DNA of 64,000 nt from an uncultured Lachnospiraceae bacterium (GCA_910586015.1 CAJUGJ010000008.1:66074-130073); one strand, 5' to 3'; shown: positions 25,856-35,142, counted from the first letter of the stretch. Numbers and translations: made by a program. The notes: generated by a model not told the origin, from the sequence alone.

Positions 25856-26440
25856 ATGACAGATGAAGAAATAGTTGAATTAATTCTTCAGCAAAATGAA
25901 ACTGGACTGTCTATGCTGGCAGAAAAATATGAAAAATTACTTATTTATATTGCAACAGCTATCCTTGGAAACAGAATTAGAGATATCGAAGAGTGTGTGA
26001 ATGATACCTATCTCAAGCTTTGGAGAAATATCGAACACTATGATATGAAGAAAGCATCTCTTAGAACATGGTTAAAGGTCATTGTCAGAAATACTGCACT
26101 AAACCGTTTGAGGGATATCAAAAAACATGAAGAAAATCTTCATATTGAAGATTTCTCTGATATCGCTGCTGCCTATGCCGATTGTAATCAGAACATTGAA
26201 AATCAGATAACAGGAAAAGAACAGACAAAGCATTTGAATGAGGTGATCATAGCATTATCCAGAAGGGACAGGGAATTGGTATTGCGCCGATATTTCTACT
26301 TACAGTCTTCAAAAACAATTGCAAAGGCGATGGATATGACTATAAATGCAGTAGATAGTAAGCTGTCACGTCTTCGAATAAAAATGAAGCGTTCCTTCGA
26401 CGAACTGGAATCAGAGGAAAGGAGGAATTTAGGTGAATGA
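25856..26440 (+). CDS. ECF-type RNA polymerase sigma factor
   Basis: A 194-aa sigma-70 family protein with region 2 (DIEECVNDTYLKLWRNIEHYD then LRTWLKVIVRNTALNRLRD) at about 38-90 and region 4 (SRRDRELVLRRYFY then KTIAKAMDMTINAVDSKLSRLRIKMK) at about 130-185. Regions 1 and 3 are missing, as in ECF factors. ATG 25856 follows AAGGAGGG, and an upstream in-frame start at 25802 has no good site. It overlaps the next ORF by 8 bases, the common layout of a sigma factor with its anti-sigma partner. Confidence 0.9.
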   Translation: MTDEEIVELILQQNETGLSMLAEKYEKLLIYIATAILGNRIRDIEECVNDTYLKLWRNIEHYDMKKASLRTWLKVIVRNTALNRLRDIKKHEENLHIEDFSDIAAAYADCNQNIENQITGKEQTKHLNEVIIALSRRDRELVLRRYFYLQSSKTIAKAMDMTINAVDSKLSRLRIKMKRSFDELESEERRNLGE

Positions 26441-26675
26441 GCAAATGCTAGTTGACTTAATGGGGGATATTGATCTATCCTTACTGGAGAATGATTGGCT
26501 GGAACGTGATTTAAAGTCCATTGAAGCAAAACTTACGGGATCGGTTCAAAAGATCAAAAAAAGGGTGAACCGTTTGACTGGAATTCTTTCAGGAGTCGCA
26601 GCGATGGTTGTGGTAATTACCAGTTTGGCTATGCTCTTTCTCCGTAAGAAGGGAGCAAAGTTCGCCGTGTTGTAA
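26433..26675 (+). CDS. Minimal membrane protein, probable anti-sigma factor
   Basis: An 80-aa protein starting at GTG 26433, inside the end of the sigma gene. An acidic and helical N-terminal region (about 1-50) precedes one membrane helix at about 50-70. It ends seven residues later with a basic cap (RKKGAKFAVL). Its overlap with the ECF gene suggests it holds the sigma factor at the membrane. Most membrane anti-sigma factors carry an extracellular sensor domain after the helix. This one has none, so it is either a reduced form or a truncated gene. Confidence 0.65.
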   Translation: MNEQMLVDLMGDIDLSLLENDWLERDLKSIEAKLTGSVQKIKKRVNRLTGILSGVAAMVVVITSLAMLFLRKKGAKFAVL

Positions 26676-26722
26676 ACAGGGTGTTCTATATATAAAATTA
26701 ATATGAAAAAAGGAGAGTAACA

Positions 26723-26956
26723 ATGTTTGACAGAATTAAAGAAATCATTGCAGAACAGTTGAATGTGGATCAGGACAGTATTATGATGGATTCTTCCCTA
26801 AGAGATGATTTAGGTGCGGATTCTTTGGATTTATTCCAAGTAGTGATGGCATTAGAGGAAGAGTATGAACTTGAGATTCCTTCTGAGGATTTAACCGATG
26901 TCAATACGGTAGAAGATGTAATTAATTATTTAAAGAATAAAGGAATTGAAGAATAA
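26723..26956 (+). CDS. acpP: Acyl carrier protein
   Basis: A 77-aa acidic protein with the phosphopantetheine Ser in DDLGADSLDLFQ (Ser around 36), the typical length and helices of AcpP. It carries acyl chains during fatty acid elongation. It is first in the fab/acc cluster, with AAAGGAG before ATG 26723. A hairpin element follows before fabD. Confidence 0.96.
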   Translation: MFDRIKEIIAEQLNVDQDSIMMDSSLRDDLGADSLDLFQVVMALEEEYELEIPSEDLTDVNTVEDVINYLKNKGIEE

Positions 26957-26978
26957 GACCAATTAAAAGCAAAAATGC

Positions 26979-27063
26979 AGTCTGCCAAAAGCCGTAGAAC
27001 CGGCGGTTTCTTTCTAGTAATAAAAAAGAGCCGCCGGAAAAAAAGCTTATCGGCAGATTTTTT
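26979..27063 (+). terminator. Two-tier hairpin with T-run between acpP and fabD
   Basis: An outer stem TCTGCC/GGCAGA (26981-26986, 27052-27057) encloses a strong inner stem CCGGCGG/CCGCCGG (27000-27006, 27031-27037), extended by TTTC-rich/AAAG-rich pairing. TTTTTT follows at 27058-27063. It looks like an intra-operon terminator or attenuator, so acpP could be made in excess of the downstream enzymes. Confidence 0.65.
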
Positions 27064-27095
27064 CTATCTATAGATGCTAAGGATGGAGGATAAAA

Positions 27096-28019
27096 ATGGG
27101 AAAACTGGCATTTCTTTTTCCAGGACAGGGAGCTCAATATACAGGAATGGGAAAAGATTTTTATGATAATTTTAAAGAATGTAGAGAGATTTTTGAACAG
27201 ACAGAACAAATGCTTGACATAGATATGAAAAAACTTTGCTTTGAACCAGACGAAAGATTAAACCAGACAGAATATACTCAAGCAGCAATGATGACAACAA
27301 TGCTTGCTATGCTAATCCCTATTAGTAAACAGGGGGTATATGCAGATGTATGTGCAGGGTTAAGTTTAGGAGAGTATGCGGCATTAACTGCCTGTGGAGT
27401 AATGGATCCTTTAGATGCTATCCGACTGGTTCGAAAAAGAGGAATTTTAATGCAGGATGCAGTTCCACAAGGTGGAGCAATGGCAGCAGTATTAGGAATT
27501 TCCGCTGATTTAGTAGAAAGTATCTGTGAAAAAACAAAAGGTCTTGTAACAGTAGCAAATTATAACTGTCCAGGACAGATTGTAATTTCTGGAGAAGAGG
27601 AAGCGGTTAAATTGGCGGGAGAGTGTTTAATGACAAGCGGTGCAAAGAGGGTTGTTCCATTAAAGGTAAGCGGCCCATTCCATTCTCCAATGCTAGAACA
27701 GGCAGGAGAAAAACTAAAGGAAGAATTAGAAGATATTACAATTCATTCATTAAAAGTTCCCTATGTGGCAAATGTAACAGGAACATATATCACAGATTCT
27801 AACCAAGTCAAACCTCTCCTTGCAAAACAGGTGGCATCTTCTGTACGATGGCAGCAGAGTATGGAAGCTATGATTGCAGATGGTGTAACCACATTTTTAG
27901 AGATTGGACCGGGGCGGACACTATCTGGATTTGCGAAAAAGATAAACAGAGAAGTTACGGTTGTTTCTATAGAAAAAGTGACAGACTTAGAAAAACTAGA
28001 TCAGATTAGAAATATATAA
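27096..28019 (+). CDS. fabD: Malonyl-CoA:ACP transacylase
   Basis: A 307-aa enzyme with the N-terminal FLFPGQGAQYTGMG, the active-site Ser in GLSLGEYAAL, the His-containing GPFHSPML, and a C-terminal GPGRTLSGF. It transfers malonyl from CoA to ACP for chain elongation. It starts at ATG 27096 after GGAGG. It heads the fabD-accA run. Confidence 0.96.
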   Translation: MGKLAFLFPGQGAQYTGMGKDFYDNFKECREIFEQTEQMLDIDMKKLCFEPDERLNQTEYTQAAMMTTMLAMLIPISKQGVYADVCAGLSLGEYAALTACGVMDPLDAIRLVRKRGILMQDAVPQGGAMAAVLGISADLVESICEKTKGLVTVANYNCPGQIVISGEEEAVKLAGECLMTSGAKRVVPLKVSGPFHSPMLEQAGEKLKEELEDITIHSLKVPYVANVTGTYITDSNQVKPLLAKQVASSVRWQQSMEAMIADGVTTFLEIGPGRTLSGFAKKINREVTVVSIEKVTDLEKLDQIRNI

Positions 28020-28036
28020 GTAAACGGAGGTTTAAG

Positions 28037-28777
28037 ATGTTAGAAAATAAAATCGCATTAGTAACAGGTGCGAGTCGTGGAATTGGAAGAGAAATTGCAA
28101 AAAAATTAGCTTCCTGTAACGCTTTTGTTTTTGTAAATTATTGTGGCTCAAAACAAAGGGCAGAAGAGACAGTAGAAGAGATTAAAGCATTAGGTGGAAG
28201 AGCAAAGGCTATTCAAGCAGATGTTGCAGATGCAGATGCAGTTTCTAAAATGTTTGATGAAATTTTACAAGAGTATAAAAGATTGGATATTTTAGTAAAC
28301 AATGCAGGCATTACAAAAGATAATTTGATCTTAAAAATGAAAGAAGAAGAATTTGATACAGTCATTAATACAAATTTATATGGTGTATATCACTGTTTAA
28401 AACATGCAGCAAAGCAGATGTTAAAACAAAAAAGTGGTAGAATTATCAACATTTCTTCTATTAGCGGAGTAATTGGAAATGCAGGACAGATCAATTACTG
28501 TGCAGCGAAAGCAGGAGTGATTGGAATGACAAAATCTTTGGCTAGGGAACTAGGTTCAAGGGGAATTACAGTAAATGCAGTAGCCCCTGGATTTATTACC
28601 ACAGAAATGACAGATAAGCTATCAGAACAAATTAGACAAGACCTTTTAGAAAAAATTCCTCTAAAACGTTTTGGAGATGCAAAAGAGATAGCAGCAGCCG
28701 TAGCATTTTTAGCATCAGAAGAAGCAGCTTATATTACTGGTCAGACTATTCAGATAGATGGCGGCATGGGAATGTAG
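28037..28777 (+). CDS. fabG: 3-oxoacyl-ACP reductase
   Basis: A 246-aa short-chain dehydrogenase: the NADPH-binding TGASRGIG, NNAGIT, the catalytic Ser in ISSISG, YxxxK as YCAAKAG, and the C-terminal GQTIQIDGGMGM. This sequence is typical of FabG, which reduces 3-oxoacyl-ACP. It lies 17 bases after fabD with GGAGG before the ATG. Confidence 0.96.
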   Translation: MLENKIALVTGASRGIGREIAKKLASCNAFVFVNYCGSKQRAEETVEEIKALGGRAKAIQADVADADAVSKMFDEILQEYKRLDILVNNAGITKDNLILKMKEEEFDTVINTNLYGVYHCLKHAAKQMLKQKSGRIINISSISGVIGNAGQINYCAAKAGVIGMTKSLARELGSRGITVNAVAPGFITTEMTDKLSEQIRQDLLEKIPLKRFGDAKEIAAAVAFLASEEAAYITGQTIQIDGGMGM

Positions 28778-28791
28778 AAAGGAGTTTATTT

Positions 28792-30024
28792 ATGAAACGG
28801 GTAGTTGTTACTGGAATGGGACTTATCTCTCCAATCGGCAATGATGTTCCTACTTTTTGGGATAATGTAAAACAAGGAACCGTTGGTATTGGAGAGATTA
28901 CGTACTTTGACACTTCTGAGTATAAAGTAAAATTGGCAGCACAAGTAAAAGATTTTTGTGCCACAGATTATATGGATGCAAAAGCGGCAAAGCGAATGGA
29001 GGCATTTTGTCAATATGCAGTAGCGGCAACTTCACAGGCAATTTTAGATGCCGGGCTAGATCTTTCAAAAGAAGATCTTACTAGAATTGGAGTAAGTATT
29101 GGTTCTGGTATTGGAGGACTACAAGCGATTGAAAGAGAGCATAAAAAGCTTTTAGAAAAAGGACCAAAAAGAGTGAATCCACTGTTAGTACCATTAATGA
29201 TCCCAAATATGGCAGCAGGAAACGTTTCTATTATATTTGGATTAAAAGGAAAGTGTCTTAATATTGTTACTGCTTGTGCTACAGGAACACATTCGATTGG
29301 AGAAGCTTACCGAGCAATTCAATGGGAAGAAGCAGATGTCATGGTATGTGGAGGAACAGAAGCAGCAATTACTCCACTTAGTATTGCTGGCTTTAGTGCT
29401 TTAACTGCATTATCAGATACATCTGATCCAAATAGAGCTTCGATTCCATTTGATAAAGATCGCAATGGCTTTGTTATGGGAGAAGGAGCAGGAATTGTTA
29501 TACTAGAATCTTATGAACATGCAAAAAAGCGGGGAGCAAAGATTTTAACTGAGGTGGTAGGATATGGTGCAACAGAAGATGCGTATCATATTACAGCACC
29601 TTGCGAAGATGGAGAAGGAGCAGCAAGAGCAATGCAAGAAGCAATGAAGCAGGCAGATATTTCTCCAGAACAATTAGATTATATTAATGCACATGGAACC
29701 AGTACACAAATTAATGATCGTTGTGAAACATTTGCAATTAAAAAAGCATTGAAAGAGGCAGCAAATAAAGTAAATATCAATTCTACAAAATCTATGATAG
29801 GGCATCTACTTGGAGCAGCAGGGGCAGTTGAATTTATTACAACGGTAAAATCTGTTCAAGAAAATTATATTCATGCTACAGTTGGTCTATTAGAATCTGA
29901 ACCAGAATTGGATTTAAACTATACAAAAGAGCCATGCACAGATAGAATAATAACGTATGCAATGAGTAATTCTTTAGGTTTTGGCGGACATAATGCGTCA
30001 TTACTCATAAAAAAGTGGGAATAG
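28792..30024 (+). CDS. fabF: Beta-ketoacyl-ACP synthase II
   Basis: A 410-aa condensing enzyme with the active-site Cys in NIVTACATGTHSIGEA, the His residues in NAHGTSTQ and KSMIGHLLGAAG, and the N-terminal RVVVTGMG. It extends acyl-ACP with malonyl-ACP. It follows fabG by 14 bases after AAAGGAG. Confidence 0.96.
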   Translation: MKRVVVTGMGLISPIGNDVPTFWDNVKQGTVGIGEITYFDTSEYKVKLAAQVKDFCATDYMDAKAAKRMEAFCQYAVAATSQAILDAGLDLSKEDLTRIGVSIGSGIGGLQAIEREHKKLLEKGPKRVNPLLVPLMIPNMAAGNVSIIFGLKGKCLNIVTACATGTHSIGEAYRAIQWEEADVMVCGGTEAAITPLSIAGFSALTALSDTSDPNRASIPFDKDRNGFVMGEGAGIVILESYEHAKKRGAKILTEVVGYGATEDAYHITAPCEDGEGAARAMQEAMKQADISPEQLDYINAHGTSTQINDRCETFAIKKALKEAANKVNINSTKSMIGHLLGAAGAVEFITTVKSVQENYIHATVGLLESEPELDLNYTKEPCTDRIITYAMSNSLGFGGHNASLLIKKWE

Positions 30025-30041
30025 ATAAGGGGGAAGTGTAA

Positions 30042-30497
30042 ATGCAGTTACAGGAGATGATAACTTTAATACAAACCGTTTCGGATTCCAAACTTACCGA
30101 ATTTTCTTATGAAGAAAACGGCGTAAAGCTTTTCCTAAAGAAAAAAGATCAATCACAGGACAGTAAAACAATCTGTGAAACACAATCATGTCAAAATACA
30201 AACATTTCTTCTGAGAAAATTGCGGTTGAATCGAGTTTAGATACAGCTGCTGAAAGAGAACGTGGAAAACAAATTACTTCTCCAATGGTTGGAACTTTTT
30301 ATATAGCTCCTTCCGAGGGTGCAGAACCATATATTTGTGTAGGAGACTCTGTAAAAAAAGGACAGATTGTTGGAATTGTAGAAGCGATGAAATTAATGAA
30401 TGAGATCGAATCTCCTTATGATGGAGTTGTAGAGGAAATTATTGCTGAAAATAAAGAGATGGTCGGATTTGGGCAAGTGTTAATCCGACTTCGTTAA
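30042..30497 (+). CDS. accB: Biotin carboxyl carrier protein of acetyl-CoA carboxylase
   Basis: A 151-aa protein. The N-terminal ~45 residues are the usual helix/beta cap, then a variable Ser/Gln-rich linker, then the biotinyl domain (about 75-151) with the biotin-accepting Lys in VEAMKLMNE. It shuttles CO2 between AccC and AccDA. The linker is short compared with E. coli AccB. Start ATG 30042 lies behind GGGGG. Confidence 0.94.
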   Translation: MQLQEMITLIQTVSDSKLTEFSYEENGVKLFLKKKDQSQDSKTICETQSCQNTNISSEKIAVESSLDTAAERERGKQITSPMVGTFYIAPSEGAEPYICVGDSVKKGQIVGIVEAMKLMNEIESPYDGVVEEIIAENKEMVGFGQVLIRLR

Positions 30498-30540
30498 TAT
30501 TTGAAAATGTAATGTTTTGGATAACAAGATGGAGGCTAAA

Positions 30541-30969
30541 ATGAAGTTATCAACAAAGGAGATTATGGAAATTATACCACATCGGAGTCCATTTCTTTTA
30601 GTAGATCAGATTGAAGAGTTAGAACCAGGAGTAAAAGCTGTCGGAAAGAAATGTGTTTCTTATAATGAACCTTATTTTGTTGGACATTTTCCAAAAGAAC
30701 CTGTAATGCCAGGTGCATTAATTATTGAGGCATTAGCTCAGGTTGGTTGTGTAATCTGTCTTTCTATGGAAAAACATCGTGGAAAAACAGCCTATTTTGG
30801 AGGAATTAACAGAGCTAGATTTCGCCATAAGGTAGTTCCGGGTGATGTTTTAACATTAGAAGTAGAGTTAATTAAATGCAAAGGACCAGTTGGAATTGCA
30901 ATGGCAAAAGCAACCAATGGAGAGAATTTAGTTTATGCAGAAGCAGAGATAACATTTATGATTGGATAA
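30541..30969 (+). CDS. fabZ: 3-hydroxyacyl-ACP dehydratase
   Basis: A 142-aa hot-dog dehydratase with the catalytic His in IPHRSPFLLVD and Glu in GALIIEALAQVG, plus GHFPKEPVMPG. ATG 30541 follows GGAGG (30531-30535). The longer in-frame TTG 30517 start has no site. It sits between accB and accC, the usual clostridial order. Confidence 0.95.
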   Translation: MKLSTKEIMEIIPHRSPFLLVDQIEELEPGVKAVGKKCVSYNEPYFVGHFPKEPVMPGALIIEALAQVGCVICLSMEKHRGKTAYFGGINRARFRHKVVPGDVLTLEVELIKCKGPVGIAMAKATNGENLVYAEAEITFMIG

Positions 30970-30986
30970 TCGAAGGAGAAGTTACT

Positions 30987-32327
30987 ATGTTTAAAAAGAT
31001 TTTGATTGCCAATCGGGGGGAGATTGCGGTTCGGATTATCCGTGCCTGTAGAGAAATGGGAATCCAAACAGTAGCTGTTTATTCGCAGGCAGATCGGGAT
31101 GCTCTTCATGTACAACTAGCAGATGAAGCTGTTTGTATTGGACCTGCACCTACAAAAGAGAGTTATCTTAGAATGGAGAGAATTTTAAGTGCAACTCTTG
31201 CCTCTGGAGCAGAAGCAATTCATCCCGGATTTGGATTTTTGTCGGAAAATTCAAAATTTGCTGATCTTTGTGCAAAGTGTAATTTGGTATTTATTGGCCC
31301 ATCGGGTGAAATGATAGAAAAAATGGGAAATAAGTCAGAGGCGAGAAATACAATGCTCTCTGCGGGTGTACCAGTTATTCCGGGAACAAAAGATCCAATT
31401 TTGGATGCAAGACAAGGAAAAAATTTTGCAGATTCCATTGGATATCCAGTGATGATCAAAGCCTGTGCAGGAGGCGGCGGCAAAGGAATGAGAATTTGTC
31501 ACAGCAAAGAAGAATTTATCCGTCTTTTTGAAATGGCACAACAAGAGGCTAAAAATTCTTTTGGAGATCCGAGCATGTATCTGGAAAAATATATAGAACA
31601 TGCGAAACATATAGAATTTCAGATTCTAGCAGATCATAATAGAAATATAATACATTTAGGAGAAAGAGATTGTTCAGCACAAAGAAGACATCAAAAAATA
31701 ATTGAAGAATCTCCATCAAAAGCATTAGATGAAACACTTAGAGAAAAGATGGGGGAAGCGGCAAGGGCAGCAGCAAGAGCGGCGAATTATGTCAGTGCAG
31801 GAACAGTTGAATTTATTCTTGACGAACAAAAAAATTTTTATTTTATAGAGATGAATACGAGAATTCAGGTAGAGCATGGAATAACAGAATTAGTGACAGG
31901 AATTGATCTAATTAAAGAACAGATTCGAATTGCAGCAGGAGAATCCCTATCCTTTTCTCAAAAAGAGGTTGTCATTCGTGGACACGCTATAGAGTGCAGA
32001 ATTAATGCAGAATGTCCAGAGAAAAACTTTATGCCATGTCCTGGAACGATAACAAAACTGCATCTGCCAGGAGGAAATGGAGTACGAATAGATACTGCAT
32101 TATATAATGGATATACAATTCCTTCCATGTATGATTCCCTTATTGCTAAGGTGATGGTCTGGGATAGAGATCGAAAAGGAGCAATTCAAAAGATGGAAGG
32201 AGCACTAAAGGAACTGGTAATAGAAGGAATTACCACCAATCAAAATTTTTTAAGGACTTTATTATCAAATGAAACATTTTTGTCAGGGGAAATGGATACT
32301 GGTTTTATAGAGCGGTTCTTAAAGTAG
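30987..32327 (+). CDS. accC: Biotin carboxylase of acetyl-CoA carboxylase
   Basis: A 446-aa ATP-grasp enzyme: N-terminal KKILIANRGEIAVRIIRA, the Gly-rich loop KACAGGGGKGMR, the catalytic region with RDCSAQRRHQKIIEE, and EMNTRIQVEHGITE. It carboxylates biotin on AccB. The start is ATG 30987 after AAGGAG; a longer frame back to 30876 overlaps fabZ. All key residues seem intact. Confidence 0.96.
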   Translation: MFKKILIANRGEIAVRIIRACREMGIQTVAVYSQADRDALHVQLADEAVCIGPAPTKESYLRMERILSATLASGAEAIHPGFGFLSENSKFADLCAKCNLVFIGPSGEMIEKMGNKSEARNTMLSAGVPVIPGTKDPILDARQGKNFADSIGYPVMIKACAGGGGKGMRICHSKEEFIRLFEMAQQEAKNSFGDPSMYLEKYIEHAKHIEFQILADHNRNIIHLGERDCSAQRRHQKIIEESPSKALDETLREKMGEAARAAARAANYVSAGTVEFILDEQKNFYFIEMNTRIQVEHGITELVTGIDLIKEQIRIAAGESLSFSQKEVVIRGHAIECRINAECPEKNFMPCPGTITKLHLPGGNGVRIDTALYNGYTIPSMYDSLIAKVMVWDRDRKGAIQKMEGALKELVIEGITTNQNFLRTLLSNETFLSGEMDTGFIERFLK

Positions 32328-32343
32328 AAAAGGGGGAATGGCA

Positions 32344-33237
32344 ATGCCGTTTACCGCAAAGGAAACAAAGCGAAATGAGAAAGCAAAAGATATTATGAAT
32401 CAACAGCCACAGGTTCCAGAAGGTCTATTCCAAAAATGCAGCAAATGTAATGAAATTATTTATACAGAAGATATTATTGCTAATTATCACATCTGTCCAA
32501 ATTGTAATAATTATTTTAGGGTATCACCAAGAACAAGATTAAGTATGGTACTAGATGAAGGAAGTTTCCAAGAATGGGATAAAGATCTACCAATCAGTGA
32601 TCCATTGAACTTTCCGGGATATAGAACAAAAGTAGAACGATTACGAGCAGCTTCTAATTTAGATGAAGCCGTGATTACTGGAGAAGGAAAGCTCAACGGA
32701 ATATCAGTAGCAATTGGAGTGATGGCTTCGGATTTTTTAATGGGAAGTATGGGAGAAGTCGTTGGAGAAAAATTAACAAGATTGATTGAGAATGCGACAA
32801 AACGTCGTCTGCCTTTGATTGTCTTTTGCTGTTCTGGAGGAGCAAGAATGCAGGAGGGTATTATTTCTCTTATGCAGATGGCGAAAACAGCAGGAGCTTT
32901 AAAAAGACATGATGAAGCAGGTTTATTATATATTTCTGTTTTGACCGATCCGACAACAGGTGGAGTAATGGCAAGTTTTGCAATGTTAGGTGATGTTATT
33001 TTAGCAGAACCTGGAGTATTGGCAGGTTTTGCAGGTCCTAGAGTAATTGAACAGACAATTGGACAAAAACTTCCAGAAGGATTTCAGCGATCAGAATTTT
33101 TATTGGAACATGGCTTTATTGATAAAATTGTAAAGAGAAGCCGGATGCGGGCAGTGCTTTCTTTTTTAGTTGCAAGCTGTGGAGAAAAAAAGCTCGAAGA
33201 AAATGAGGCACTGTTTAATGAAGAGGATGTAGATTAA
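32344..33237 (+). CDS. accD: Acetyl-CoA carboxylase carboxyltransferase beta subunit
   Basis: A 297-aa protein. Its zinc ribbon has the four Cys in CSKCNEII and CPNCNNYF, then the crotonase-fold transferase with GGARMQEG and SVLTDPTTGGVMASF. It forms the transferase with AccA. ATG 32344 is preferred over ATG 32338, as AGGGGG lies seven bases before the former. It is 16 bases after accC. Confidence 0.95.
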   Translation: MPFTAKETKRNEKAKDIMNQQPQVPEGLFQKCSKCNEIIYTEDIIANYHICPNCNNYFRVSPRTRLSMVLDEGSFQEWDKDLPISDPLNFPGYRTKVERLRAASNLDEAVITGEGKLNGISVAIGVMASDFLMGSMGEVVGEKLTRLIENATKRRLPLIVFCCSGGARMQEGIISLMQMAKTAGALKRHDEAGLLYISVLTDPTTGGVMASFAMLGDVILAEPGVLAGFAGPRVIEQTIGQKLPEGFQRSEFLLEHGFIDKIVKRSRMRAVLSFLVASCGEKKLEENEALFNEEDVD

Positions 33238-33257
33238 ACGCCAGATTGGAGATAGAT

Positions 33258-34115
33258 ATGAGCGAAGAAATAACAGCTTGGGAACGGGTAAAAATAGCTA
33301 GAGGAAATACAAGACCAACCAGTTTAGACTATATAGGAAAAATTTTTGATAAATTTTTAGAACTGCATGGTGATAGAGTATATGGAGATGATGGTGCCGT
33401 AGTTGGAGGAATTGCAGAAATAGAGAATATTCCAGTTACTGTAATAGGTCATCAAAAGGGACGAAACATAAAACAGAATATGAAACGTAATTTTGGTATG
33501 CCAAATCCAGAAGGATATCGAAAAGCGCTTCGTCTTATGAAGCAGGCAGAAAAATTTAAACGTCCGATTATTTGTTTTGTAGATACTCCGGGAGCTTTTT
33601 GTGGAATGGAGGCAGAAGAAAGAGGACAGGCAGAAGCGATTGCTAAAAATTTAATGGAACTTTCATCTTTAAAAACTCCCATTCTTTCAATCGTGATTGG
33701 AGAGGGAGGTAGTGGAGGAGCACTAGCAATTGCAGTAGCAGATGAAGTTTGGATGCTTGAAAATGCAACCTATTCGATTCTTTCACCAGAAGGATTTGCT
33801 TCTATTCTATGGAAAGACAGCAAACGTGCTGGAGAAGCCGCTGAGATTATGAAGATCACAGCAAAAGATTTAAAGGATATGGAAATTATTGAAAAAGTAA
33901 TTCCAGAAACTATTTCAGAAAAAATAGAAGAAAATCAAGAGGGTGAAACATTAGAATCTCAAACAGTCCTATTACCTACTGAATTAACTATAGAAAATAT
34001 GGATTCTTTAGCAAAAGAAATGAGAATACAAATACTAGAATTCCTTCATCAATATAAAAATAAAACGACAGAAGAACTGACAAAAATGAGATATCAAAGA
34101 TTTCGAAAACTATAA
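33258..34115 (+). CDS. accA: Acetyl-CoA carboxylase carboxyltransferase alpha subunit
   Basis: A 285-aa protein with IGHQKGRN, FGMPNPEGYRKALRLM, FVDTPGAFCG, the oxyanion region IGEGGSGGALA and ATYSILSPEGFASILW, all typical of AccA. It completes the malonyl-CoA-making enzyme. The start is ATG 33258 behind TTGGAG. It is the last gene of the operon, followed by a terminator. Confidence 0.95.
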   Translation: MSEEITAWERVKIARGNTRPTSLDYIGKIFDKFLELHGDRVYGDDGAVVGGIAEIENIPVTVIGHQKGRNIKQNMKRNFGMPNPEGYRKALRLMKQAEKFKRPIICFVDTPGAFCGMEAEERGQAEAIAKNLMELSSLKTPILSIVIGEGGSGGALAIAVADEVWMLENATYSILSPEGFASILWKDSKRAGEAAEIMKITAKDLKDMEIIEKVIPETISEKIEENQEGETLESQTVLLPTELTIENMDSLAKEMRIQILEFLHQYKNKTTEELTKMRYQRFRKL

Positions 34116-34130
34116 AAAGTTTATGACAGA

Positions 34131-34175
34131 GGAGTTACTGTAAAAAATATAAAAATTTTATTTTTTAGTAACTCC
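34131..34175. terminator. Terminator after accA
   Basis: GGAGTTACT (34131-34139) pairs with AGTAACTCC (34167-34175); inside, A-rich and T-rich halves (AAAAAAT/ATTTTTT) extend the stem. It separates accA from the convergent AraC gene. Confidence 0.7.
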
Positions 34176-34179
34176 AAAG

Positions 34180-34962
34180 TTAAGGAATAAGTTTTTTTCG
34201 GTACTGCGATGGAGTACAGTTATATTGATTTTTAAATAGACGGTTAAAATGCCAGATATTTGGAAAACCAGACTTATAAGCAGCCTGTTGAATGGTTACT
34301 GCTTCATTTGTCATTAAGTATTTTGCTTTTTGAAGTCTAGCTTGAATAATTTCTTCTTTAGGTGTACTATGAAAAAAATGTTTATAATATTTATAGAATT
34401 GACTTTTCCCAATACTTAACATTTGACACATCTGTTCAATCGTCCAAAGTTGTTCACAATTAGAAAGTATATGAGCACGTACTGAAAAAAATTCTGAATA
34501 AAGATCTTGATTTTGTTTATTAGGAATAGACTGTTGAATTTGAGCACGTCTTATTAAAATCAGTAGTTGTCTAATATATAGATCGAGCATTTCTTTTGAA
34601 CTGTCAAATCCATTTAAATGTTCCTGATAGATCTTTTTAATCAGCCAGTTTAATTCTTCCGAATTTTTGGGATAAAAGAGTTCATTAAGTCGAATCTGAT
34701 AAGTTTTCATCTGTTCTTCTTTACAAAAAAAGTGCACATAGCTATTAAAAAATTCCTTTTCTGCTTGATAATATTGACATGTGCCAGGAGAATATAAAAT
34801 ACAAGCTCCAGATTTTGCCTGAATACAGCTTTGATTAGTAAAATGAAAGATCATCGGAGATAAAACTAATAAAAACAAGTAACTTTTTGTACCTGATGGT
34901 CGAAAAATCAAGTCCTGATCCGAATTATGTGTATGATACCCACAATAATCAATCAAAATCAT
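34180..34962 (-). CDS. AraC-family transcriptional regulator
   Basis: A 260-aa protein with an N-terminal cupin-like ligand region (about 1-140, HTHNSDQDLIFRPSGT) and two C-terminal helix-turn-helix motifs (about 160-260; IEQMCQMLSIGKSQFYKYYKHFF and AAYKSGFPNIWHFNRLFKNQYNCTPSQYRK split across the second). The start is taken at 34962 after AAAGGTG, and a longer frame to 35052 has no good site. It is divergent from the phosphofructokinase gene and may control it or a sugar pathway, which is inference. Confidence 0.88.
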   Translation of the reverse strand: MILIDYCGYHTHNSDQDLIFRPSGTKSYLFLLVLSPMIFHFTNQSCIQAKSGACILYSPGTCQYYQAEKEFFNSYVHFFCKEEQMKTYQIRLNELFYPKNSEELNWLIKKIYQEHLNGFDSSKEMLDLYIRQLLILIRRAQIQQSIPNKQNQDLYSEFFSVRAHILSNCEQLWTIEQMCQMLSIGKSQFYKYYKHFFHSTPKEEIIQARLQKAKYLMTNEAVTIQQAAYKSGFPNIWHFNRLFKNQYNCTPSQYRKKLIP

Positions 34963-35142
34963 CCGAAACACACCTTTAATAAAAATTTTCGTATGATTTT
35001 CATTATAACAAAGGCTATTAAGGGATACAATGTGTAATTTATATCCTTTCATGGCTTTTTATATAAAATTATAAAAACAGTGGAAATCAAAGCCTAATCG
35101 TAGTATTATTAAATGAATCAATATTATAAAGGAGGTATTATT

